Source: Colius striatus (lineage: Eukaryota > Chordata > Aves > Coliiformes > Coliidae). Taken from it: a DNA stretch of 64,000 nucleotides. The stretch lies in the NCBI RefSeq assembly GCF_028858725.1, contig NC_084772.1:21863548-21927547 (forward strand). The letters are read 5' to 3'. The translations under genes and the position numbers were made by a program. A model generated the notes under the pieces. It worked only from the letters and a program-made list of their open reading frames with translations. It did not search any database and was not told the DNA's origin. Shown one piece after another: positions 11,143-21,429 of the stretch (its first letter is position 1; every line of letters begins with the position of its first letter).

Positions 11143-13559
11143 GGCAACTCCTGTCATCAGCTCAGCTCCTTCAGCGGGTGCTACACAGCACTGCCCTGAC
11201 ACTGGCCCCTCATGCAGATGTTACAGCAATGCAGATCATCACCATGCAAGTTTGTCTTCCTGCAGGACTCTCTTCACTGCCATTGATTGGTTATTTTTCC
11301 TCTGCTGATGCATTATCTGTCCAGGGAAACCCAGAGTTCCCCACTGCTGAAGGGGCTCTTGGATGCCCCGTTGACTGCCCCTCATCCCACCCTGACTGCT
11401 CAGTGGTCTAGTTCCTATTGATTGTGTCCTAACAAGAGCCAAGCAGGAGATGGTAAATCTGAGCCAAGGCAAGTCCCGTGGGAAAGACCTGGGAAATTCT
11501 GTTGAGCTCCACTTTAAAGGATAAAGGTGACAGGTCACATAGCTGTACATTAACATAGATCTTAAACTCTGCAGTGGGTCAGGGGATGTAAGCTTGTGGA
11601 AAATAGATGTTATCAGCCCAACGTGATATTTTTCTGTTGCAGATGAGCTGATAACATGCTGCTGTGCTGCTTAGCTTCTGCAAGGCATTTGAGTTGATAC
11701 TGCAAGGTATGTCACCTGATTTAACAAAACCAGTACAGAAATCCACGGGGACAGATTGAAAACCAAAGGACTTGATTTGTCAACCCTTAAATGGCAGCAG
11801 TTGGTGAATGTGATTCAGATTCTTGACTGGAAGGAGATGGCTGATCCCCAGCCAGCCAGGGTGGAGGTGGCTGCCTCTGCCAGGGCTGCTGTGATGTCAG
11901 TGCAAGGCTGGAGCGGGAGAGCTTTCTGATCCAGAGGACAGTGGGCTACAACAGGCCACTCGTTAAAGCCAGAGCAGTTCAAAGTGGAGATCAGTACTCA
12001 TTCACATTTATCACAAAGTCCTGAACTGAGTCAACAGTTCAGTGAGGTTCATAGTGGGTTCTCTCTCTGTGGAAAGATTTAAAGCTGGAAGGCACATGAT
12101 GGCTAAGGCATCATCTTACCCAGTCAGGTTAGTTCAGGGAGAGTAGGGCCCTTGATAAATGTCAGCTGGTTTCCCTCTAGGAGGGTCAGGTTAGCCCGAG
12201 GAAAGGGGCTGGTGTGGATGCCTGGTGTGGTGCACAGTGTGTGTTTTCTCCATAGGCATTGCTTTTTTGGGGACTTTGACATGCTTTACTTTTTGTTTAG
12301 CACATTTTTCCTGGTGCTCTTTACATTCAGTTGTGTTTTGGCTGCTTTAACTAACTTTTTGCCATCATGGGTTCTTGTCCCTTTGCTATTTGCTATTGGG
12401 AAAACTGCCCATCGATTCCCATTTGTTATGTGGCCTTTTTGCCGTTGCTGCCTTTTCCTTTGAACCAACTGACTGCCTGGGGGAGACCTTCAGTCTTGTT
12501 GAAAGGCTTCTGAGAGCTAAGAGCCTTGTCCCATACCTTGTGGAAGCCCATGAAGCCTCTGCCCCTTTCCTCAAAGATCTCGAGGTGCTTGAGATGCATT
12601 TACAGAAGCCACGTGGAATCTCTCCTGCCTCCCAGTGAATTACAAGCTTAGGGCGGTGTCTATATGCCCAGCACAGATATCAGTTTAACTGCCCTGGATC
12701 CTTCCCGTGGCTCTGTGTCCCCCGCCCCTGTCTCCAGGGGTGGCTGCAAGGAGGGTGCATATGTGACAGGGGCAGGCTGGCCTGAGCTTGGTGGTCTCCT
12801 GGCACTGAACTCCCCTGCCCAGGGCTTCCTCTGGTAGGAAGGGCAGGGGGGAAGCAGCCCACCTCATTCCTTTCTTCTTTTCTTGGGGCTCATGGAATGA
12901 GGGGTCCCACAGGTGTGAAACTGCTCAGTCAACAAAGGAGCCATTAACAGAGCATGTTTACCCATTTTAAGGATTAAAAAAGACAATTGCAGCCCTTTGT
13001 CCTCAGGGTGTTCATTGCCAGGTCCCCACACAATGCAGGCACCTCTCAGCTTTCACCCTGCAGAAAACTCTCAGTGAAACCCAAGCTGGGTGTGTGCTTT
13101 GCTTCCTTCAGGTGCTTCAGAGAAGGTGCCGAGTGAAAAAGGGTGAGCAGGAGCATTGAGGCTTCCACAGTTATTAAGGCTGCCTGGGGAATGCCAGCAG
13201 AACTGTGCTGGGCTCTTCAAACCCACATTCCTTGACAACAGACTGTAGCTGTTCACTGGGTCGATGGTTTGTGGAAGGTGGGCAGGAGGTGTGAGCGTGT
13301 GCCTGGCTTTGCTGAAGTTAGCTGATAAAGGCAAGGAAGGGGTGAGAGAAGTTGCTGCAGAGCTCAAAGGTCAGAGCTGGGAGGCTTGGCTGCTGCCCAG
13401 GGGGGTCGTCAGGCAGTGCCCAGTTATGGGATGAGGGTACCCATGGAATGCTGTTTCTTGTGCCCCAGAGCCTGTCTGCTCAGCAGGGTGTGCTGGGTCG
13501 TGTGTTTGCCATGTTCAACTAAGGTGTATGAGCAACAAGTGTAGGGCTGTGTTCCACCA

Positions 13560-14560
13560 GGCAGGGTGCTGAGTTCCTCTGTCCCCAAAGGCGCCGCCAG
13601 CTTTGGGGGGCAACGCGTCTGTTTGAGTTTACAAACCCATTGAGCTCCCATCACCCCTGTGTGAGGCACAGCATTGGCACTGCACCTCCGTGGGAACGAT
13701 AATCAGGCGAAAAGCCTTGGTGCTGGGGGAGTATTCGGCTGCTTCCCGGATCAATCCTCCCCCTGTGCTGACTGTTGCGGGGCAGAGCCGGCACTGCGAG
13801 CGCTGCGTTGGCGTGACGGAAGGGAAGCAGTGCTGGGAGTGCTTGGTACTGACAGGCTCTAGATGTGGTGCAGTTTCAGCAGGAAAATGTTGGTCTACAG
13901 TTGTGCTTCAAAAGAATTGTTGGTTAAAGCCAAGCAAATGGTGAGCTGGGGCAGGCACGGGGGTTGTCTCCTGTCAGCGCAGGAAAAACCTGTCGGTTGG
14001 CATCAGCCAGTGCCAGAGCTGATCTGTGGAGCGTTGTGACCAGGCCCTGGGACTGTTCCTGCCATGGGCAGCAGTTTGGGATGAGCACAAGCGATGGCAC
14101 TCGGGGTTTTGGGGTCAATGGGGTTTTCCGTAGCGTTCGGCCCACAGGGGGGTGAACGTGGGTGGTTCCGGGCCCGCTGCTCTTGAGCAGTGTGCAGTCC
14201 TTCCGTGGGACAAGTGCAGGCCTCTGTGCCCAGCCCAGGCGTTGCCATTGCTCAGTGCTCTCCTGCTTGTCGGGCTGGAGAAGGTGAGCTGCTGCTGCTG
14301 TACGGCGTTCCACCCCAGTGCTACAATGGGACGGTGGCAGCAGAGGAGCTGGGAGGGCTCCCTGCGTGATCCCTGCCCGTTCCAGCAGCCGTGGGAGCGC
14401 GCTCGGGAGCTGTGTGGCAGTGGCAGCGGTGCCGGCTCTTGCCGCCTGTGTAAGTGTTGGCAGAGGCAGAGCGTTGCCTTCGGCCGCTGGTGCCCAGCTC
14501 TGTGCCGGCAGCACGGGCTCCTCGCCTGTGTGAGGGCTGTTTTCTATGGAAAGATGAAAG
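13560..14560. other. CpG-enriched GC-rich block
   Basis: CpG dinucleotides are clearly more frequent here than in the flanks, for example in GGCGCCGCC, GCGAGCGCTGCGTTGGCGTGACGG and TTCCGTAGCGTTCGG. It could be a weak CpG island with promoter or enhancer activity, or just a GC-rich segment. No TATA box or convincing first exon was seen. Confidence 0.4.
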
Positions 14561-15850
14561 GGAGACCGTGAAACATGTCTCTTCTTCACATGAATACTTA
14601 GGAAAGAGTAAAACCTCCCACGCCCACAGCTGGCAGCAGCACCTGGCTCTGAAAAACCGGCCTGATTTGGGCTCCCGTGGTGGCTGCAGCAGCCTTGGGG
14701 AAGCAGAACCTGGTCAGACTGTCCTGGGAGGGAGGAAGAGAGCAGCAGGGCAGCTAACCTGTGGCCACTGACCTGATAAAAGGGCAAGGAAAAAGCAGCG
14801 GGAACTGTTGGGTTTGATCCTGGGTTGTAGCTGAAACAATGTCGGGAAAAAAGGCTGTGAACTGTGTTGAAAGTGGAGGCTTCGAGGGGGAAGGAACACA
14901 TGGTGCTGGGTAATACATGAAACCCTCTGAGCATCCCTCACAAGGGCCTGGGGATCAGAATTGTCCTGGGGGCTGGGGAGCAGATACTGCAGACACAGGG
15001 CAGGACGTCCTTGGTGTGCTTGAAGGAAGGGAAAAACTGATTTGCAGTGTGAAGGAGGGTTTGCAGTTAATTTCTTGGCCAGCACAATTTCACTGAAAGC
15101 TTCATTTATCTTTGATCAAGAGGAATCGGAGCCAAAATCCACAGAAATAAAGAGAAGACTTCTGAACTGCTTTAAAATCTACTTCCAAATACTGTGGGGT
15201 CAGTACTGAGCACAGTCTGGCTTCTCCAAGCATCGAGGGGGATTTGCAGGCTGTCTGAGACAGAGATGGTAAAAAATGAGGAGAGTCCAAGTGCTCCAGC
15301 GCCTCGTTAGTCCCACATCCTGGCTTCAGCCCTGTGTGCAGCTGTATGTTGCCCTTTGCTGGTGAAGGGAACACTAAGGTGCCTCAGGGAGAGGGAGGAA
15401 AGTCACCCCAGTGCTGTGACAAAGGAGGAGGTGATGTGATGATCAGCGTGTTCTGCCTGCCTCTCCCCTCTTGCTGCCTTGCTAACGCAGATACAGCTGT
15501 TGGTTACAGTCAAATAGCTCCCAATCCCTAAATCTCCAACTCGTGTTTTATTTCTTTCCTCCTCCAAAGACTGTTTTTACACTACAGAGTATTTTTGATG
15601 TCTCCTTGAAAGAAGCGTCAGCTGGAGAAGAAAGTCCTTGTCTGTCTCTGCCCTCCCAATGCCCATCCTGGCAGCTGTGGCAGCAGCCCCAGCGTACCTG
15701 TGACTGGTTCCTGGGATGCATTTTAAATCCCCTCTTTGTTTTTTCTAACCCCCTTGCCAAACATTGAGGAAACGAGCAAATCCTGCCCAGCAGCTCCCGG
15801 TCCTTAGAGCCGAGCCGTGCCCAGCCGGCAGCTGCACAGTCCGGCATCCC

Positions 15851-15970
15851 CCGGCCCCAGCTCAGGGCTGTCGAGGTGCTGGTGTCTCATCTGTGGCAGC
15901 AGCCAGCTCTGGCCCCAGCCCCAGCTCAGGGCTGTTGAGGTGCTGGTGTCTCATTCGTGGCAGCAGCTAC
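15851..15970. repeat. Two-copy tandem duplication, 64-bp period
   Basis: The block CCCCAGCTCAGGGCTGT, continuing with CGAGGTGCTGGTGTCTCAT and a CAGCAGC end, occurs twice with a 64-bp offset (CCAGCTCAGG starting at 15857 and 15921). The copies differ at a few positions, so the duplication is not very recent. Confidence 0.85.
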
Positions 15971-16112
15971 CCCCAGCCCTGGCCACCCCGTGGCTCCATC
16001 ACGAGGATGAGGCGCAGGCCGGTGTCACGCGCTCAGCAGTGTCTCTTCTCTAGGGACACCACTAACACAAGTTACTATAAAACAAGTTTCCTGCCAACCC
16101 CAGCAGCTCTAA

Positions 16113-16124
16113 TGAGTCAGGAAG
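16113..16124 (+). promoter_or_regulatory. Candidate composite AP-1/ETS site
   Basis: A perfect AP-1 heptamer, TGAGTCA, is directly followed by the ETS core GGAAG, a known composite arrangement. It sits in a locally AT-richer stretch (about 16060-16210). Single motifs like this occur by chance, so enhancer function is only a possibility. Confidence 0.25.
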
Positions 16125-18867
16125 CAGTAATCTGGGAATAGGGGAACTGTTGACAGAGCCTAATTACTTTCTGACAGCCTTTCTGACAGGGTTAGAAAAC
16201 AAAACACCTCCATAGGCTCGGAGCCTGCAAGTGGGGTTTGTAGTCTCATGCACGAACCTGCTCATTTATCCCCACACTCCTGGTTTAGGCTCCTTCCCCC
16301 TCACACCTGCTGCTCTCCAACTGCTCACGCAGGGAGAGGAACTTCATTATAAAAAGATGCAACACCTTAATTACACAGAAAAGGCAGAATCCCAAGCAGA
16401 GCCCATCTTCTTCCCCATCTCAGCTCTGGGCAACCCCTTGTCAGCTGTGTGGCCCCCTGCCTGCAGTCCCTCCTGCTCCCAAATGGGGTGCAGATTTCCT
16501 TTACCCTGTTATTTCCACTTCCACTGTTTGTGTAACTTCCACAGTTTGGATCTTGCTCACTATTTCCACCACAGGCATTGGTTGGAGTTTGCTCTTTCAG
16601 GACAGGAAAGGTTTTGCCTGGCCAAAAGGGATCTGCAGAGCTGCTGTAAAGGATCCCCCACAGACCTGCCCCGACCTGGCAGTGAAGGCAAAAGGCACAT
16701 GATGTCCAAAAATCCGACTGTAAAGAAAAATGCCTGACAGGCTGAGTGTTCACTCATCTCCTGCCTCCTCTCATCTGCAGATTCCAGTTCTATTTGTGGT
16801 CAAGACCTCAAACCCAGCACCAACCGTGAGGCTGTAGAGCTCGGTCCCGTGTGTGCTGCTGGGGTTTGGTACCACCCAGCTGGGCTGTGCCAGGCTCTGG
16901 GGACCTGCAGCCACCCTCACACATGGCTGCCATCAATCCCTCCTCCACCCTCCCCTGATTTTCCTGACCAGGAAAATCTGTCTTAACCTCGCTGAGGTCT
17001 CGGGCAAGTCAAGGGAAGCTGGAGGCTAAGGTCACGACTGAGATCCTCTGGTAAAGGTAGATCTCCCTCTTGCCTTGCTTCATCTGCTTCATCCTGGCCA
17101 TGTACAAGTTTCCTCTTGTGGGAAGTGTAAGCAGCTTTCCTTTGCCTGGGGAGCAGGTACCAGACCTGTCATCACTGTTTGGTGCTGGGTTTCTCCAGCC
17201 AGCCTGGAGTGTCCCTGTGATTCAGTGAACGGGCATGTCCATGAGAAGCCACAGCATCCCCTGGCTCTGTGTACCAGGGTCCTCAGCCACGCACTGCAGC
17301 CACTGCCTGCTGCAGCTGCAGGGCCCTGCACTGCTGCCCTGGGGCAGGAGCAGCTGCAGTTTGGTTTGTCACCCATTCCCTGCTGCACAGCTCTGCTTAA
17401 TGCAACAGCTTTCATTGCCTCCCTGTAACCCTGTGTCTCAGGGCAGTGTATCAGTGTTGGGTATGTGCACTCACTGTCCTCAATATCCTCTGCTCTGGCT
17501 TGGGAAGTCCTTCCCTTTGCCCGCCCACGCCTCATCTTTTTACTCATCTGCCTTTGCAACGTGTCTTGTAACTCCAGCAGGATTTCAGACCTGTGGGATA
17601 AGGAGGCACAGTCCCCCTGCCCTGGCAGCACCCCTGTGGCAGCTCCACACGGCTCTTTCTCATGCTGTGCTACACAGGGGTTATATGGCTCTGACTGGAT
17701 TCCTCTGCACCTTGTACTTGTGTTTTGCTGAGGTGTCTCAGTGCAGTTCTCTCCCTGAGTCCTGCTGCTAGGCACTGCTCCATCCTGGGATACCTGGATT
17801 CAAGCCATTAACAAGACAGGCCTGCCCCTGCCTCCCAGAGAGCACATTATCTGGCCTTTCTTCAAATTTGGCCTTTGCCCATCGCCTCCCCCTCTCTGGT
17901 GACAGTCCGTGGCTCTCGGAGTCATACCCGGCCTCTCCCTTCCCAGCTGCTCTTGTGACCCTGCTTTCACCCCAGGCTGGGTAAGCTGTGGGAGGCTGAA
18001 CAGGCAACTCTGCCTGCCAGCAGCATTCCCAGCGCCCTGAGCCCTGCTCTGGAAGCCCAGGACAATGCTTTGGTGGCTCTGGACATGGACACAGCTTGGC
18101 TGGGGTGGGCAGAGAATGTTCCTGTGCCAGCCGTGGCTAAGGGCAGGTGGAGCAGGGGTGGGCTGTGGGTGTCCTGTCCCTGGGGCAGCGTCAGGCCGTG
18201 GCCAGCACTGTCTGGTCTTGCTGGCCCATGGTGAATTCCTTTGCCCCCAGGGGCTGGGAGTTACTTTCTCCATCTCTGATTGCTCCAGCTCTCCTCACTC
18301 GCCTTCCAGGAGTAAGATCTATTTTCTTCTCTGCCACAGACCATCTGTCAGTAGCACCTTCTCAGAAAGCCTTTGTTTCCCTCCTTACCTAGACAGAAGG
18401 TCACTGAAACAGCCTTACACATTTTCCTTGGGTGCTTTCCAAATGGTTCAGGTCTGGGGTGCTGGTATAGGAGTAGCTCTCTCCCTTCTCAGAGGAATGG
18501 CAGGGCAGGGCAACCTTCACACATGAATTCTCCTTCACTCCCAGTGCTGCTGGGTACCAAAGGGGGGATCTTCCCCTTCAGCTCTTCTGAATACAAGCTC
18601 CACAGCTTTCCTCCCTCCCCCCCACCTCCCACCATAAAAATAATTGCCAGTTGTTCAGTAAATTTATCAGCTAATCCTTTTAATTCCACGGTGGTATCAT
18701 CTGAGCCAGCCAATTTGCACAGTGCTGTGTATATTCAGCTCTCCTCCTGCATGCCCTGGCAGCTGCACAAGGCTCCTGTGCAGCTCAGCTGAAGGATGCC
18801 TTTAGATTCACGCTCTGGAATTCCTTCTTTCTTGGATTTGTAGCTGGTATTTTACCCTGTTTTAGTC

Positions 18868-19110
18868 CCTTGGTGTTAGATTTGGCCAAAAAAGGGACAT
18901 AGAGCTGTTGGAGAGAGTCCATGAAGATGGTCCCTCCTATGGAGACAGGCTGAGAGAGTTGGGGTTGTTGAGCCTGGAGAAGGCTCTGAGGGGACCTTAG
19001 AGCAGCCTCCAGTCCCTAAAGAGGCCTACAAGAAAGCTGGAGAGGGACTTTGTACAAGGGGCTGTAGTGATGGGGCACAGGATGATGGCTCAAATGACTA
19101 GGTGTCTTTT
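18868..19110 (+). mobile_element. CR1 LINE fragment (sense)
   Basis: The stretch GGCTGAGAGAGTTGGGGTTG, TTGAGCCTGGAGAAGGCTC, CTACAAGAAAGCTGGAGAGG and GACTTTGTACAAGGGG follows the CR1 sense strand just downstream of its reverse-transcriptase frame. Both ends are truncated: the right side decays after the GTGATGGGGCACAGGATGATGG segment and no 3' octamer tail is present. Confidence 0.9.
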
Positions 19111-20915
19111 CAGGACAATAAACAAGTGGCAGCAACTGGCAGCAGTTAAACACGGTGTCTGAGGGCCCTGGGTGACTGATGAAACTTTCTGTGCCTGTGA
19201 TCTTCCACTGAGGACCCCCAAAATCCCTTCCCCAGCCATCCCTTCCCCATCCTGAAGCGGGTGCTGCCTACTGCAGCTGTCCAGAGGGAGCTGTGCTTGC
19301 TCTCAGGGTGCCAGCTACTTTAGGAGGGCACACGTACTATCTCTTCCAGCTCACACACAGCTCCTCAACTGCCAACAGACCACTAAGCTATCCATGCAAT
19401 GCCTTCAGCTGGTGCTCCAGGTTGCCTCCCCTTGCTGCCCTTTGCTCCACTAAAGAGCATTTTTTTGCTGTGGTAACGCTTCCAGAATCATCTCTGAAGG
19501 ACTGCTCTCTGGGTGCTCCTTTCAGCGGGGCGGCTGCATCCCGGCCCAGGGAAGGGGTCTGCAGGCCTGAGCTCCAGGGGGAAACACCTTGGGCACCTGC
19601 ACTGCGGCCTCTGCACAGCAGGACGTGTTCCCCCCCTCCCCAGGCAGGCAACAGCGTGACTCTAAGGAAAAGGCAGAGAGCATTGCTGGGCAAATCCTTA
19701 CACACCCCAGCACGGGCTGGTGCAAAACTAATGGGCGAGTACATGAGGGGGCACAAACAGGAGATACAGTGGGGCAGATGGTGACAGACGAGGATGTTTG
19801 AGTCTAGGTACAAAGGAGCTCCTTGAGCATGGCTGTGAAACGCCACAGATGACAATGAAGTCAGGCAGAGGAGAGGAAAAGCCAGCAGAGCTCCAGGGAT
19901 TAAGGCAGTACTCCCAGCATGAAAGAGATACCCAACTTCAAATGAAACCCAGTGCGTGTGGTGCAGTTGCCATCATTCCTCTGCCTGGCTGTCGGGCAGG
20001 AGGCCGTGCACATTCCATGCCACACCAACCCCACGGGCACCACCTCGCTGCTCTGCTTGTGTGGGTAACACAGCGGAACCAAGCCCTGAAGCACTGACTC
20101 ACCAGTGCCGTGAGCACAGGCGTGCGGCCGGCCGGCTGGAGCAGACCCCGTCCCGAGGCCACCCCACGGTGAGTGCCCACCCGGCAGGCAGCTGGCAGGG
20201 GGTAGGGGTCAAGGAAACCCTCCTGTGCCTACTGGGCCTGGCTGCTGGGTGCCCCGAGTTTCTGGAAGCTGTGGAGTTTGTGGAGAGGGATTTTGGAGGG
20301 ATCCCAGAGCAGGCTGCCACGGGAGCTGTCTGCAAGAGGGACAGGAGCCAGCTCCTCAGTGACACGGTCCCTGCAGCGAAACCGGACCCTCTGTGGAGCT
20401 GGAGGTATGTGTCAGCTGTTCACAGCTCCTTCCTCCTCCATTTTTCACAGCTTAAGCATTTGCCTGGCACCTCCATTCACTCACACGCTCTCGCTTGCCC
20501 CGCCCTTCCCCGCTGCCAGTTTTTATCAGGGTACAAGGTGATTTCAGATCTGTGCAAGTAACCCCTTGCACCCTCCCTGGCCAGGGAACTGCCTCACCTC
20601 CTGACCTGTGTCGCACTCGTGTTGCCCAGGCCTGGGCCGTGTTCTGGAGGTGTGTGCCACCTCTGCTGCGCTCAGCTCGAGCACGTCGCTCACACTCTGC
20701 GTTTCACGCTGTCTGATCAGCAACATCTGCACCTTTATTTGGGGCCACACCAAGCCGCGTGTGTTCGGACCGCCGGCTGAGCACGGAGCGCGGCCAGGCC
20801 TGGCCGGCTGAGGCTGCCCCGGGCCCGCGGCCGCCCCTGGGCCGCGCCACGCGGGGCCGGACCCGCCGCGTTCCAGACGCTTCCGCGGCCCCGCCGGCTC
20901 TTCCGCCCGCCCCCG

Positions 20916-20927
20916 TGCGCATGCGCG
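20916..20927. promoter_or_regulatory. NFAT5: NRF-1-type palindrome 1
   Basis: TGCGCATGCGCG is a perfect match to the NRF-1 consensus YGCGCAYGCGCR. It lies 430 bp upstream of the NFAT5 ATG, within the CpG island. Confidence 0.6.
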
Positions 20928-21017
20928 TTGCGGCTCTGGCGGCGGCGGCCGGGGGAGCGCACGCGCGCGGGCCCCGCCCGGCCGGCTGTTCCGCTGCCGC
21001 GTCTCCCCGCCCGCCGC

Positions 21018-21029
21018 AGCGCATGCGCG
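21018..21029. promoter_or_regulatory. NFAT5: NRF-1-type palindrome 2
   Basis: AGCGCATGCGCG contains the 10-bp palindrome GCGCATGCGC and differs from the NRF-1 consensus only at its first base. It starts 102 bp after the first palindrome. Confidence 0.55.
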
Positions 21030-21356
21030 GGCCGGCGGCGCCGGGGTTCCTTGCTCGCGCCCCCTCGGCCGCGGCCGCGCAGGCGCACAGCGGTAACGGA
21101 GGGGGCGGTCGGGCGCGTTCCGTTGGCAGCGGCCGGTTCCTGTCAGCGGCGGCGGGTGGCGGTGCCCGGTCCCGACGGCGAGCGGAGCCCCCCCCCCGGC
21201 CTGGCCCGACCCGGCCCGATTCGCGGCCCCGACGTGCTCGCGCCTGCCGGTGCGTCCCCTCCCCAGCGCGGGGCGGCGGAGGCAGCAGCGCCCCCCTCCC
21301 GGCCCGGCCCCCCGCTCCCGCCGCCCCCCTCGCCCCTGCCGGGCCGCGGAGCTGCG

Positions 21357-21429
21357 ATGCCCTCGGACTTCATCTCTCTGCTCAGCGCCGACCTCGACCT
21401 CGAGTCCCCCAAGTCCCTCTACTCCAAGG
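21357..21429 (+). CDS. NFAT5: NFAT5 initiator exon
   Basis: This exon encodes [20 protein letters not shown] and LYSK, then one base of the next codon. The ATG has G at -3, an acceptable Kozak context, and the donor is GTGAGT at 21430. The SLLSADLDL stretch is the nuclear export signal. The frame upstream of the ATG stays open, but the match to vertebrate NFAT5 starts at this ATG. Confidence 0.97.

Larger units (their letters stand above)
10124..11160 (+). other. CYB5B: CYB5B 3' untranslated region
   Basis: The sequence after the stop has no continuing coding frame and contains two canonical AATAAA signals, at 10909-10914 and 11137-11142. The right boundary is inferred as about 15-20 nt after the second signal; a still longer UTR cannot be excluded. 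Confidence 0.65.
11161..20749. other. Intergenic region between CYB5B and NFAT5
   Basis: About 9.6 kb separate the CYB5B polyadenylation signals from the NFAT5 CpG island. GC content is higher than in the NFAT5 introns, which explains the many long chance open frames on both strands, including 336 codons at 13924-14934 and 228 codons at 17089-17775 on the minus strand. I recognise no protein in them. Supported contents are a CpG-enriched block around 13560-14560, a two-copy 64-bp tandem duplication, an AP-1/ETS-like motif pair and a CR1 fragment. Confidence 0.7.

Noticed and set aside
17089-17775. 228-codon minus-strand open frame in the intergenic region
   Set aside because: No recognisable domain, low-complexity Ala/Cys/Gly-rich composition, GC-rich context and competing open frames on the plus strand over the same bases. 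Best explained by composition.
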